This document shows positions 8,511 through 17,251 of a stretch of 33,292 bases of DNA, piece by piece. A program made the translations under genes and the position numbers. Below the pieces are notes generated by a model. It ran no database searches. It was not told the origin of the DNA and saw only the letters and a program-made list of their open reading frames with translations. Source of the DNA: JAVBNC01 sp031551765 (lineage in GTDB: Bacteria; Desulfobacterota; Desulfovibrionia; Desulfovibrionales; Desulfovibrionaceae); NCBI GenBank assembly GCA_031551765.1, contig JAVBNC010000156.1, positions 1 through 33,292 on the forward strand. The letters are read 5' to 3'. Every line of letters starts with the position of its first letter. Position 1 is the stretch's first letter.

Positions 8511-9853
8511 GCGATAACCGCCGGCTTATTTTGCGCATATTGGACATGCTGGGCATCATCATTGCCCTGCAGGTCAGTTCCGTGCTCATGCTGCCGCCCT
8601 TTCTGACCATTTTCTCCGACTACACGGGCGCGTCCACCTTTACCCTGGTCATCTTTTTCCTCAGCTTCTACATGCTGGACTGCTACAATATCGGCCAGGA
8701 AGAGCTGCGGGACAGCCTGCTGCGCGTGGTCATGGCCGTGGCCATCGGCATTGTGGGCGCGGGCTTCACCTTTTACTCCTTTGAGCACTGGCGTTTCCCC
8801 AAGACCATGTTCCTACTGCAAATGGCCATTACGCTGGCCTTTTCCCTGGGCTGGCGGCTGCTCTACCGCTACCTGGGCCTGCAGCACTCCCAGCCGGAAC
8901 GGGTGGTCTTTGTGGGCGTGGACCGGGCGGGCCGGGCCAGAAAGGTCATGCAGAAATACCTGCCCCAGGCGGAAATAGCGGGCTACGTCGGCGAACCTGG
9001 CGCGGACCCGGAAACCGCGGGCCCCTGCCTGGGGCCGCAAACGGGCGCCGTGCGCATAGCCCAGGAGCGGAAAGGCACCCGCCTGCTCATTCTGGAAGAG
9101 AACCTGGATCCGGCCGTGGCCCGCGACCTGTTCAACGCCAAGCTCCAGGGTCTGGAAGTGGGCGATATCCGCAGCCTGTATGAGCGCGTGGCCCGCCGCG
9201 TGCCCGTGGACCTGATCCACGAAAACTGGCTGCTCATGGAAGACGGCTTCAACCTGAACGTGCACAATTACATGCGCCGGGCCAAGCGCGCCTTTGACAT
9301 CGCTTTCAGCGTGGGCATGTCCGTCGTGGCCCTGCCCATTGTGCTGCTGGCGGCTCTGGCCGTGCGCCTGGAATCCCCCGGCCCGGTCATTTACCGGCAA
9401 AAGCGCGTGGGCCTGCACGAAAAAGAATTCACGGTCTACAAAATCCGCTCCATGCGCGTGGACGCGGAGAAAAACGGGGCCGTGTGGGCCAGCAAGAACG
9501 ACCCGCGCGTCACCAGGGTCGGCACTTTTATCCGCAAGACGCGCATCGACGAACTGCCCCAGCTCTGGAACGTGCTGATCGGCGACATGAGCGTGGTGGG
9601 CCCCAGGCCGGAGCGCATGGAGTTCGTGCGCGAACTTTCCGAGCATATCCCCTTCTTTTACGTGCGCCACACGGTCAAGCCGGGCATTACCGGCTGGGCC
9701 CAGGTCTGTTACCCCTACGGTTCCAGCGTGGAAGACGCCCGCTTCAAGCTGGAGTACGACCTCTACTACATCAAACACATGTCCGCCCTGCTGGAAGCCA
9801 AGGTGGTGCTCAAAACCATTGGCGTGGTGCTCTTTCCCAAGGGCGCGCGCTAG
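8507..9853 (+). CDS. Polyprenyl-phosphate sugar-1-phosphate transferase (WcaJ/WbaP family)
   Basis: A 448-residue membrane protein that starts O-antigen or exopolysaccharide synthesis by moving a sugar-1-phosphate onto undecaprenyl phosphate. The N-terminal quarter has about four hydrophobic helices (around residues 5-30, 42-62, 72-92 and 100-118). A CoA-binding/Rossmann-like region follows (about 125-240), then a C-terminal Bac_transf catalytic domain from about 255. That domain begins with a membrane segment after RRAKRAFDIAF and contains PGPVIYRQKRVG, DELPQLWNVL and GDMSVVGPRPE. Translation starts at GTG, eight bases after GGGAGA, overlapping the previous stop. It resembles the larger PEP-CTERM/EPS-type transferases in layout. 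Confidence 0.9.
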   Translation: MSDNRRLILRILDMLGIIIALQVSSVLMLPPFLTIFSDYTGASTFTLVIFFLSFYMLDCYNIGQEELRDSLLRVVMAVAIGIVGAGFTFYSFEHWRFPKTMFLLQMAITLAFSLGWRLLYRYLGLQHSQPERVVFVGVDRAGRARKVMQKYLPQAEIAGYVGEPGADPETAGPCLGPQTGAVRIAQERKGTRLLILEENLDPAVARDLFNAKLQGLEVGDIRSLYERVARRVPVDLIHENWLLMEDGFNLNVHNYMRRAKRAFDIAFSVGMSVVALPIVLLAALAVRLESPGPVIYRQKRVGLHEKEFTVYKIRSMRVDAEKNGAVWASKNDPRVTRVGTFIRKTRIDELPQLWNVLIGDMSVVGPRPERMEFVRELSEHIPFFYVRHTVKPGITGWAQVCYPYGSSVEDARFKLEYDLYYIKHMSALLEAKVVLKTIGVVLFPKGAR

Positions 9854-9895
9854 GGCTGTCTCTAAAACCGGGCGTTCCGCCATGGCGGACCCAAG

Positions 9896-9936
9896 GCATC
9901 CTGGGCGGATATCCGCCCAGGATGCTGCTTCTTTTT
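9896..9936 (+). terminator. Terminator built on a perfect 30-bp palindrome
   Basis: Positions 9896-9925 are a perfect palindrome (13-bp stem, loop ATAT), followed two bases later by CTTCTTTTTT. It ends the glycosyltransferase/sugar transferase transcript. A second perfect palindrome of 14 bp lies just upstream (9876-9889). Confidence 0.8.
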
Positions 9937-9985
9937 TGGGGGATATACCCCGGGATTCCCATCGTTCTTCTGTCTGAAAAATATT

Positions 9986-10014
9986 TTAACCAAGTGGTTG
10001 ACTTCAGTTATCAT
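9986..10014 (+). promoter_or_regulatory. Promoter with embedded TetR-type operator
   Basis: TTAACC (9986-9991) and TATCAT (10009-10014) are 17 bp apart and resemble -35 and -10 boxes. The inverted repeat AACCA-AG-TGGTT (9988-9999) overlaps the -35 box and spacer, where a repressor would block polymerase. It sits directly upstream of the TetR-family gene, which suggests autoregulation. The operator assignment is inferred. Confidence 0.45.
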
Positions 10015-10046
10015 TTCCAATACCTCTCTTTCACCAGGAGGACGGC

Positions 10047-10715
10047 TTGCAGGAGTCCCTTTCATTTTTGCCGCCGCGGCGCATGGCAAAGTCTAAAATC
10101 CGGCTCATTGAGGCCGGCGTCAGGCTGTTCACCAGCGATGCGGGCAAGAACCCGACCACCCGGGAACTTGCCTCGGAAGCCGGAGTGAACCACGCGCTTA
10201 TCAGCTATCATTTCGGTGGTATGGCGGACTTGATGGACGCTGTGGTGGAGCGATGTCTCCATGACTTGCGGGCTTTGTTCGTTCCTGAGCTGGAACAGTT
10301 CGTAACGCGGACGCGCCTGGCGGAAGCGGCGGAATTGCCGCCCCTGCTGCGGGAATATACGGCCAGGTTGCTGGCCATTCTTGCCGGCCCCAAGGGCGCG
10401 GCCTTGCTCCGGGCGCTGTCCAGCCCGGAATCCGCCGCCTTGCGCGGGGTGTACAGCCGTCTCAGCGACCAGGTGCTGGACCCTCTGCACCACTCCTTTG
10501 CGGTGGCAGCAGCCAAAGCGCGGGGTGTGCCGGAAGAATCGTTGGAAGCCGCCGTGCTTGCGCAGTGCATGACCGCCCAGTGCATGTCTTTTTTCCGGGG
10601 CGCGCGGCCGGTGCTGCACCAGTTGGGCAAAGAGACGTTCACGGAAGCGGAACTGGGCCAAATCAGCCGCATTGTGGCTGAAGCGCTGTGCCGTACCGCC
10701 GGTATGGCCGCATAG
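10047..10715 (+). CDS. TetR-family transcriptional regulator, CecR (DUF1956) type
   Basis: A 222-residue repressor. The helix-turn-helix lies at about residues 13-58 (ending HALISYHFGGMADLMDAV), followed by an all-helical ligand domain. The C-terminal segment with QCMSFFRGARPVLHQLG resembles the CecR/YbiH-type C-terminal domain. The TTG at 10047 is chosen because AGGAGG (10036-10041) lies five bases upstream. The first in-frame ATG (10083) has no ribosome binding site but is possible. It stands 69 bp upstream of and co-directional with the heme operon. It may regulate those genes, but its candidate operator is found only before its own gene, so control of the heme genes is unproven. Confidence 0.82.
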   Translation: MQESLSFLPPRRMAKSKIRLIEAGVRLFTSDAGKNPTTRELASEAGVNHALISYHFGGMADLMDAVVERCLHDLRALFVPELEQFVTRTRLAEAAELPPLLREYTARLLAILAGPKGAALLRALSSPESAALRGVYSRLSDQVLDPLHHSFAVAAAKARGVPEESLEAAVLAQCMTAQCMSFFRGARPVLHQLGKETFTEAELGQISRIVAEALCRTAGMAA

Positions 10716-10743
10716 TATGCGCGGATATTTTTTTCATTCAATT

Positions 10744-10762
10744 GAGAATGACTTTCCCTATC
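10744..10762 (+). promoter_or_regulatory. Fur-box-like site before the heme operon
   Basis: Read as GAGAAT-GACTTT-C-CCTATC, this stretch matches the classical 19-bp Fur box at 13 of 19 positions by my hand count. It overlaps a possible -10 (TATCAA, 10759-10764). The site lies 22 bp before the hutW start codon, a position suited to repression. A fur gene is present at 29636-30070. Confidence 0.35.
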
Positions 10763-10784
10763 AAACTAAGCACGCGAGGTTCCC

Positions 10785-12248
10785 ATGTCTTCCAAAAGTT
10801 CGGCCGTCTCCCCCGCCGCCATGCCGCCGCGCGCTGAGCAGCCCGCAACCGGCAGCGATACAAAGAGCAAACACGGCCTGAATATCGTGCCCGAATCCAT
10901 GCACACGCCGGGCGCGGAATATTTCGCCACCATCAGCGACGACCCGCTTTCCGGCGCGTTTGCGCGCAAAACCGCCGTGCATGCGGGTATGAGCGGCGAG
11001 CAGGTGGAAAAAGAAGCGCTTTCCGAAACGCTGGCTCGTCTGCGCGCCACCCCCCGCAAAGGACCGGCCGCCGCCTACGTGCACCTGCCCTACTGCGAAA
11101 GCAAATGCCTGTATTGCGGGTTTTTCGGCGGCAAATACACGGAAAAAGCCGGAGCCGCCTACCTTGAAGCCTTGCTCAAGGAAGTGGCGTCCGGGCAGCG
11201 CCATGTTGCCACCACGTCCGCGCCCATCAACGCCCTGTATCTTGGCGGGGGCACGCCCACCGCTTTGCGGCCGCACGAGCTGGAACGCCTGCTGCGCGCG
11301 CTGCGGGATGCGCTCCCCCTGGCCAATGACTGCGAAATTACCGTGGAAGGCCGCATCCACAACTTTGACGCGTCCCTGATTGAAGCCTGCCTTGCGGGCG
11401 GCGCCAACCGTTTTTCCATTGGCGTGCAAAGCTTCAATACGGAAATACGCCGCCGCCTCGGCCGGTTCGCGGACAAGGAAGAGGTCTGCCGCCGCCTGGA
11501 AACGCTGGCCGCATACAACCACGCCGCCGTGATTATCGACCTGATCTACGGCCTGCCCGGCCAGAGCGTGGAAGACTGGGAAGAAGACATCCGCACCTTT
11601 CTTTCCCTGCCGCTGGATGGGGTGGACTTGTACCAGCTGAACATTTTTCCGGGCAGCGCGCTGGCCAAAGCCATCGCGGCCGGAACGCTTTCAAAAACTG
11701 CCTCCCTGGCCGAACAGGGGCGCTTTTTCGAGCGCGGCGTGGCCCTGATGCAGGGCGCCCGCTGCCGCCGCCTTTCCATGAGCCACTGGGGCCGTACGGC
11801 ACGTGAGAGAAATCTTTACAACCCCATGGCCAAAAGCCGCGCCGACTGCCTCAACTACGGGGCCGGCGCGGGCGGCGCGCTTCACGGTTGGTTCATGTTC
11901 AACGGCTCCTCTGTGGAAGAGTACCTGCAGCGCTGTAACAACGGGGAAGAACCGGCCGCCATGGTGGCGGCCCCGCCGGAAGATCTGGACGTCACGCGCG
12001 TCATTCTGGGGCAGATGGAACACTGCCGCCTGAACCTGGATGACCTGAGCGCCGCCCTTGCCCACAATGCGGCGCGCACGCGCAGCGACGCCCGCGTTCT
12101 CTACGCGCCTCTTCTGGACAACTGGGAAGCGGCGGGACTTGTCACCAGGGACGGCCCCTGGGTGGAGCTTACGCTGGCCGGGCAGTTCTGGCAGGTCAAC
12201 CTCTCACAAGCGCTCATCGGCTGGCAACGCCGCATGGGCAAGGAGTAA
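10785..12248 (+). CDS. hutW: HutW/ChuW-like radical SAM heme-degrading enzyme
   Basis: A 487-residue radical SAM protein related to HemN/HemW. The cluster motif C104-x3-C108-x2-C111 lies in HLPYCESKCLYCGFFGG, followed by LGGGTPTAL (SAM binding), EGRIHNFD, RFSIGVQSFNTEIRR and IDLIYGLPGQ. About 90 residues precede the radical SAM core, and a HemN-like C-terminal domain follows. In the characterised ChuW/HutW family the enzyme opens heme without oxygen, releasing iron and a linear tetrapyrrole (anaerobilin). The neighbours fit that role: TonB-dependent receptor, HutX, flavodoxin and TonB/ExbBD. It is the first gene of an 11-gene run with gaps or overlaps of mostly 1-25 bp. Similarity to coproporphyrinogen dehydrogenases makes sequence alone ambiguous, but context strongly favours heme degradation. 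Confidence 0.85.
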   Translation: MSSKSSAVSPAAMPPRAEQPATGSDTKSKHGLNIVPESMHTPGAEYFATISDDPLSGAFARKTAVHAGMSGEQVEKEALSETLARLRATPRKGPAAAYVHLPYCESKCLYCGFFGGKYTEKAGAAYLEALLKEVASGQRHVATTSAPINALYLGGGTPTALRPHELERLLRALRDALPLANDCEITVEGRIHNFDASLIEACLAGGANRFSIGVQSFNTEIRRRLGRFADKEEVCRRLETLAAYNHAAVIIDLIYGLPGQSVEDWEEDIRTFLSLPLDGVDLYQLNIFPGSALAKAIAAGTLSKTASLAEQGRFFERGVALMQGARCRRLSMSHWGRTARERNLYNPMAKSRADCLNYGAGAGGALHGWFMFNGSSVEEYLQRCNNGEEPAAMVAAPPEDLDVTRVILGQMEHCRLNLDDLSAALAHNAARTRSDARVLYAPLLDNWEAAGLVTRDGPWVELTLAGQFWQVNLSQALIGWQRRMGKE

Positions 12249-12254
12249 GAACGA

Positions 12255-14399
12255 ATGCATCCGCTCAAATCTCTTCTGCTTGCGTTCTCCATATCGGCGC
12301 TGTTCGTCGGGGCGGGCATTCCGGCCGTGGCGGAGGCTGCTGAAGGCCCTTCCGCGGCGCCCGACAAAGAGCCGGTGATGCTTCGGGATGTCACGGTCAC
12401 GGCAACCCGCACCGAACGGGAAGTGTTTGATGTGCCTTCCTCGGCGGCGGTGGTCGATAAAAAACAGATGGAACGCGAACCCCAGCCCACCATCGCCCAG
12501 CAGTTGCAGGATATTCCCGGCTTGCAGGTCAGCGACGGCGGCATGGGCGGCGGCACCAAGCGGGTGGGCATACGCGGGGAAGGCCCCTCGCGGGTGCTGG
12601 TGCTCATCGACGGCATGAAAATTTCCGAGCAGAAATCCATGGACGGTAGCATGATCATGATCGACCCGCTCAACGTGGAGCGTATCGAAGTGATCAAAGG
12701 CCCCGCCTCCGTGCTCTACGGCTCAGAAGCTATCGGCGGCGTGGTCAACATCATCACCAAGAAAGGCGGCACCAAGCCGGTGCAGGCCACGCTGGCCGTT
12801 ACCGGCGACACCTCCACCCACTCCCTCACGCCCTATGGTTCCGTGTACGGTTCCTACAACGGGTTCAATTACCGCGTTTCCGGGGATTATATTGACGCGG
12901 GCGACAAAGTGGGCGGCTCGGGCCGTATCGCCAATACCAATTACCTGCAGAACAATATGTCCGCCTACCTGGATTATTCCTGGGGCAACGGCAAGGTGGG
13001 CGCGGGTTACGACCATTTCTGGAGCCACATCAATATCCCCGGCGTCTCGTCCGACGGGGCGGACATCAACATGGCCCTGCCCAAATGGCAGCGCGACCGC
13101 TTCTACAGCTTCGCGGAAGTGGACAAGATTTCTGGCGTGCTGAAAAAAGTCAGGGTGAACGGCTTCATGCAGGAGACCAAGAAGGACTTCTGGAACGATA
13201 TCAACGTGAACACGCGCGTGCCCATGGGCCCGATGGCCTACGGCGACCTGAACGTCTGGCAGCACCCCTTTACCAAGAACAAGCAGAAAAGCTACGGCGG
13301 CAACGTCCAGACCGACTGGACCTTTGGCAAAGACCATTACGTGGTTATGGGCGTCGATTATCTCTACGACGACCTGGACGCCACGGACGACCGCCAGGGC
13401 CGCACCACCATGAGCGTGTACAACGCACGGACGGGCGCGCCCATGGCCCCGCCTTCCATCACCAACACGCACGACGTGTTTAATTACGACGCCCATCAGC
13501 AAACGATGGCCATATTCGCACAGGATGAATGGACCTTTCTGAAAGACTGGACCGCCACCTTCGGCCTGCGCCAGACCTGGATTCAATCCGCCCTGGACAG
13601 CACCGACGACCCCACCCTGAAAGAAACGGACAGCCGCGATTCCCACCTGGTGGGCAGCGTCGGCCTGGTCTACTCCGGGTTCAAAGATTGGCGGCTGCGC
13701 GCCCTGTATTCCCAGGGCTACCGCTACCCGCTGCTGAACCAGCTGTATATCGGCACCACCCACGGCAGCAGCGGCAGGCTGTACCCCAACCCGGACCTCA
13801 AGCCCGAGACCTCTCAGAACTTTGAAATTGGGACGCGCTACGAATCCGGCGGCTTTGCGGCGGATTGGGCCGCCTACTACAGCTTTGCGGAGGACTACAT
13901 CACTTCCCGCACCATTTCCGGCACCAGTGACAGCATGTTCGAAAACGTGGACGAAGCCAGAACCTACGGCACGGAACTGACGCTGAGCTACACCATTGAG
14001 CCTTGGAACCTGACCCCCTACATAAGCGGCGCCTACATGCACCGCACTTTTGACCGGGGAGACAAGGGCGGCAAAACCTCCCGCACGGGCGACCCCAACT
14101 GGACCGGCCGCGTGGGCGTCAAATACGAACACCGCTTTGACCCGGCCGTGCTGCTGTATACGGACGTCTACGGCCGCTTCGCCGCCAAGGCCAGGGAAGA
14201 CCTGACCGACGGCACGCAGGAAATTCACGGCGGCTGGGGCACGGCCAACTTCGCCATAGGCACCCGCCTGGGCGAACAGCAAAACTACTTTATCGACCTG
14301 AACGTCAACAACATATTCAACAAGCGCTACACCCCGGCTTCCAGCTCTCTGGAAGATCCGGGCGTCCACGCCGTCCTGCGGGTCGGGGTGGAGTTCTAG
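12255..14399 (+). CDS. TonB-dependent outer-membrane receptor, probable heme receptor
   Basis: A 714-residue outer-membrane protein. It has a signal peptide (about 1-28, ending AVAEA), a TonB box around VMLRDVTVTATRT and a plug domain with RVLVLIDGMKI and IEVIKGPASVLYGSEAIGGVVNIITKK. A 22-strand barrel follows and ends in the typical terminal phenylalanine (RVGVEF). The NPDLKPETSQNFEIG stretch corresponds to the NPNL box seen in many heme receptors. The region just before it (QGYRYPLLNQLY) takes the place of a FRAP box but lacks that exact motif. It starts six bases after hutW, so they are co-transcribed. Heme as substrate is inferred from context. Confidence 0.87.
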   Translation: MHPLKSLLLAFSISALFVGAGIPAVAEAAEGPSAAPDKEPVMLRDVTVTATRTEREVFDVPSSAAVVDKKQMEREPQPTIAQQLQDIPGLQVSDGGMGGGTKRVGIRGEGPSRVLVLIDGMKISEQKSMDGSMIMIDPLNVERIEVIKGPASVLYGSEAIGGVVNIITKKGGTKPVQATLAVTGDTSTHSLTPYGSVYGSYNGFNYRVSGDYIDAGDKVGGSGRIANTNYLQNNMSAYLDYSWGNGKVGAGYDHFWSHINIPGVSSDGADINMALPKWQRDRFYSFAEVDKISGVLKKVRVNGFMQETKKDFWNDINVNTRVPMGPMAYGDLNVWQHPFTKNKQKSYGGNVQTDWTFGKDHYVVMGVDYLYDDLDATDDRQGRTTMSVYNARTGAPMAPPSITNTHDVFNYDAHQQTMAIFAQDEWTFLKDWTATFGLRQTWIQSALDSTDDPTLKETDSRDSHLVGSVGLVYSGFKDWRLRALYSQGYRYPLLNQLYIGTTHGSSGRLYPNPDLKPETSQNFEIGTRYESGGFAADWAAYYSFAEDYITSRTISGTSDSMFENVDEARTYGTELTLSYTIEPWNLTPYISGAYMHRTFDRGDKGGKTSRTGDPNWTGRVGVKYEHRFDPAVLLYTDVYGRFAAKAREDLTDGTQEIHGGWGTANFAIGTRLGEQQNYFIDLNVNNIFNKRYTPASSSLEDPGVHAVLRVGVEF

Positions 14400-14407
14400 A
14401 CGCGCCG

Positions 14408-14443
14408 CGCGGGGGAGAGGGGCCTTCCCCTCTCTCCCCCGCG
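14408..14443 (+). other. Intra-operon hairpin without T-tract
   Basis: A GC-rich hairpin (CGCGGGGGAGAG at 14408-14419 against its complement at 14432-14443) lies in the 75-bp gap between the receptor and the ECF genes. It lacks a following T-run, so it probably acts as an RNA-processing or mRNA-stability barrier, or causes partial termination, which would let receptor and transporter levels differ. Confidence 0.6.
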
Positions 14444-14474
14444 GACCTTGTTACGGCATATTTGAGGTTCTCTC

Positions 14475-15068
14475 ATGAATGCAGCGCAAAGCGCCACGTA
14501 TGAACGCGCGTCCCAGGCGGACGCCGCCCCCGCCCGCGCGCCCCACTGGAACACGCGGGAACTGGTGATCGTGGGCGTGTTCGCCACGGTCATCAAGGCT
14601 TCCACCATTATGGTGGCCTACATGGGCGGCGGCATGAACCCCGTCACCCTGGCCGCCAAAAACTGTCTGTACACCACGCTGATGATTGTGCTGCTGCACA
14701 AGGTGCCGCGCACCTGGACCATGACCCTGGCCGTGGGCCTGACCGCGCTGGTCTCCCTGCTGCTTATGGGCCAGGGCGTTCTGCACGGCCCGGCCACAGT
14801 GCTGGCCTGTCTTTTGGGCGAAGGAACCATACGCGCCCTGGGCGGCTACGGCCGGACCCGCAACCTGGTTGCCGGCGTGCTGGTCGCCGAACTGGCCTCC
14901 AAGGCCATGAGCCTGTCCATATCCTGGATGATGATGCGCGAGCAGCCGGGTATGCTCATCACCGCCACGGTGTTCGTGCTTATCGGCGTCGTGGGCACCT
15001 TTACAGGCGCGTTCACCGGCGTGCGGTTTATGAAGGAGCTGCGCCATGCGGGCATCATTTCTCAATAG
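14475..15068 (+). CDS. ECF transporter substrate-binding (S) component
   Basis: A 197-residue integral membrane protein with about five or six hydrophobic segments (first ELVIVGVFATVIKASTIMVAY near 30-50; last around 155-180). A polar, Ala-rich N-terminus of about 28 residues precedes them. Size and topology fit an energy-coupling-factor S component, perhaps of the MptD/Trep_Strep kind, and the next two genes encode the T and A partners. S components capture a small molecule and topple in the membrane to release it inside. Given the operon the candidate ligand is heme or a related tetrapyrrole. The membrane region has many methionines (including WMMMREQPGM) and two histidines, which could serve as heme ligands, but that is speculation. 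The 3' end overlaps the next gene by 23 bp. Confidence 0.72.
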   Translation: MNAAQSATYERASQADAAPARAPHWNTRELVIVGVFATVIKASTIMVAYMGGGMNPVTLAAKNCLYTTLMIVLLHKVPRTWTMTLAVGLTALVSLLLMGQGVLHGPATVLACLLGEGTIRALGGYGRTRNLVAGVLVAELASKAMSLSISWMMMREQPGMLITATVFVLIGVVGTFTGAFTGVRFMKELRHAGIISQ

Positions 15069-15792
15069 GCCGGCCGACACCTTTGCCGCCTCCCTGGACG
15101 TGCGGACGAAACTGTCGCTGTGCCTGGCGGGGTCTGTGTCCGCCATTGTCCTGTCTTCGCCGCTCAGCCTCGGGCTGCTGGTGGCGCTGACCACGGCCCT
15201 GGCCTTTGGCGCGGCCCGGCCCCTGACCATTCTCAAGGTCTACGCCTTCAGCATTGTGATGATGCTCTTTGCGCTCGGCTGTTCCGCCCTGCTCGGCCTG
15301 GTCTTTCCCAAGCTCATGCGCTGGAACGCCTTCAGCCTGTCCGTGCCTTTTCTGCGCATGCTTATTTCCGTCAACATGCTGCTGGTGCTGTCCCTGTCCA
15401 CGCCGGTGCAGGAGCTGTTCACCCGGCTGCAGCAGGCCCGCCTGCCGGGCTGGCTGCAAATCCCCCTGTCCGTCGCCATCCGCTTTATCCCCACTTTTCT
15501 GGGGGACTGCGGCCAGATACGCGACGCCGCCCGGCTGCGGCCCGGCAAGGGGCTGACCGGCCTGTGGCGGGGCATGGCCGTGCCGCTCATTTTCCGGATG
15601 CTCTATTCCGCCGACGATCTGGCCATGGCCGCCGAACTCAACGGCATCAACGCCGCCCGCAGGGCGCGGCGGGAAGCGCTGCCGGGCCTCACCCGCCGTG
15701 ACTATACCCTGCTCGCCCTGGCGCTTGCCGCTGTGCTGGCTGCGGCCGCGCTGCAATATTTCGGCCCGAATTTCCGGCGCATGCCCATGTGA
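15046..15792 (+). CDS. ecfT: ECF transporter transmembrane component EcfT
   Basis: A 248-residue membrane protein with five or so hydrophobic helices. It carries the cytoplasmic coupling motif typical of EcfT, with small residues and paired arginines (INAARRARREALPG, around residues 200-215). EcfT links the S component to the ATPases. The ATG at 15046 has AAGGAG seven bases upstream, lying inside the previous gene. It overlaps that gene by 23 bp and ends seven bases before the ATPase gene, so all three are co-translated. Confidence 0.85.
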   Translation: MRASFLNRPADTFAASLDVRTKLSLCLAGSVSAIVLSSPLSLGLLVALTTALAFGAARPLTILKVYAFSIVMMLFALGCSALLGLVFPKLMRWNAFSLSVPFLRMLISVNMLLVLSLSTPVQELFTRLQQARLPGWLQIPLSVAIRFIPTFLGDCGQIRDAARLRPGKGLTGLWRGMAVPLIFRMLYSADDLAMAAELNGINAARRARREALPGLTRRDYTLLALALAAVLAAAALQYFGPNFRRMPM

Positions 15793-15799
15793 GCCCCGT

Positions 15800-17233
15800 A
15801 TGCTGCACTTTTCCTCCGTTACCTACGCCTATCCCCACGCGGCCGGCCCGGCCGTGCGGGACATCAGTTTCAGCCTGTCTCCGGGCGAGGCCATGCTCTG
15901 CACGGGCCGCAGCGGCTGCGGCAAATCCACGCTGACGCGCCTGGCCAACGGCCTGGCCCCGCATGTTCTGCAGGGTTCTTTGCAGGGCGAAATCCGCGTG
16001 GCCGGAACAAACACCCTGGAAACGACCCCGGCGGACCTGGCGCTGCATGCGGGTACCTTGTTCCAGGACCCGGAACGCCAGTTTTTCGCCCTCACCGTGG
16101 GAGATGAGCTGGCCCTGGCTTTACAATGGCGGGGCTGGGAAGCGGGCACAATAGCGCGGGCGGTTGCGGAAAGCGCCGACCTGCTCGGCATCGGCGATCT
16201 TTTGGGCCACACCATTTTCGGCCTGTCCGAAGGGCAGAAGCAAAAGGTGGCCCTGGCGGCCCTGCTGGCGGCCCGGCCCGGTCTGCTGGTGCTGGACGAG
16301 CCCAGCGCCAATCTGGACCCGGAATCCACGGCGGAACTTGGGCGCACCCTGGCCGGTCTGAAAGCGCGGGGCATTGCCCTGTTCGTTGTGGACCACCGCC
16401 TCTACTGGATGCGCGGCCTGGCCGACAAGGTCCTGGTGCTGGACGAAGGCCGCATTACGGCCGAAGGGCCGTTCTCCCTGCTGGATGACACCGCCCTGCG
16501 CGAAAGACACGGGCTGCGCAACGCGGACGTGCCTGACCCGCGCGCCTCGCTGCAAGAAATGCCCCCGGCCGGGGACAGCGCCTTTTTCGCCTGCCAAAGC
16601 CTGTCCTTTGCCTACCCCAAGGGCGCGCCGGTTTTTGAAAATATGGACCTGGCTTTTGCTCCCGGCAGCATTACGGCCCTGGTAGGCGAAAACGGCGCGG
16701 GCAAAACCACCCTGGCCCGCCTGCTCACCGGCCTGGAACGCCCGCAAACGGGCAGCGTCACGGCTGGGGGGCAAGCCGTGAAAGCCCGCTTTCTCCCGCG
16801 CCACGCCCAGGTGGTGCTGCAAAACGCCGGGCACCAGTTGCGTATGCGCAGCGTGGCCGCCGAACTGGATGACGCCGTCCGCGGCGTTATCGCGGAGCCG
16901 GAACGGGTGGAAGCCGTGCGCGCCTGCCTGGAAGACTATGCCCTGACCCGCCTTGCGCAGCGGCACCCGCAGTCGCTTTCCGGCGGGGAGAAACAGCGTC
17001 TGGCCGTAGCCTGCGCGGCCATACGCCGGCCCCGCATGCTCATTCTGGACGAACCCACCAGCGGCCTGGACGGCGAAAACATGCGCCGCATGGCGGAAAG
17101 CATGCGCCGCGCGGCCAATGACGGCGCCTGCCTGCTGGTCATTACCCATGACCTGGAACTGATGCGCCTGGCGTGCACGGAAAAAATCACCGTCCGCAAA
17201 CACGTCACCCGCGTGCATCCCATTGACGCCTAA
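15800..17233 (+). CDS. ECF transporter fused double ATPase (EcfA-EcfA')
   Basis: A 477-residue protein with two ABC ATPase domains in tandem. Domain 1: Walker A GRSGCGKST (about 36-44), signature LSEGQKQK (about 141), Walker B VLDEPSANLD. Domain 2: Walker A GENGAGKTT (about 295), signature LSGGEKQR (about 392), Walker B ILDEPTSGLD. Both catalytic sites look intact, although domain 1 has a degenerate signature (LSEGQ). The fusion supplies both ATPase subunits that an ECF transporter needs in one chain. I take the ATG at 15800 because family similarity begins at LHFSSVTYAYP; upstream in-frame starts lie deep inside ecfT. The ribosome binding site is weak, consistent with translational coupling. 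Confidence 0.88.
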   Translation: MLHFSSVTYAYPHAAGPAVRDISFSLSPGEAMLCTGRSGCGKSTLTRLANGLAPHVLQGSLQGEIRVAGTNTLETTPADLALHAGTLFQDPERQFFALTVGDELALALQWRGWEAGTIARAVAESADLLGIGDLLGHTIFGLSEGQKQKVALAALLAARPGLLVLDEPSANLDPESTAELGRTLAGLKARGIALFVVDHRLYWMRGLADKVLVLDEGRITAEGPFSLLDDTALRERHGLRNADVPDPRASLQEMPPAGDSAFFACQSLSFAYPKGAPVFENMDLAFAPGSITALVGENGAGKTTLARLLTGLERPQTGSVTAGGQAVKARFLPRHAQVVLQNAGHQLRMRSVAAELDDAVRGVIAEPERVEAVRACLEDYALTRLAQRHPQSLSGGEKQRLAVACAAIRRPRMLILDEPTSGLDGENMRRMAESMRRAANDGACLLVITHDLELMRLACTEKITVRKHVTRVHPIDA

Positions 17234-17251
17234 CCACAAAGGAAAAACCTG

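Noticed and set aside
12723..14369. 548-residue minus-strand frame antisense to the TonB-dependent receptor
   Set aside because: It mirrors the receptor gene, has no recognisable domain and no start signals.
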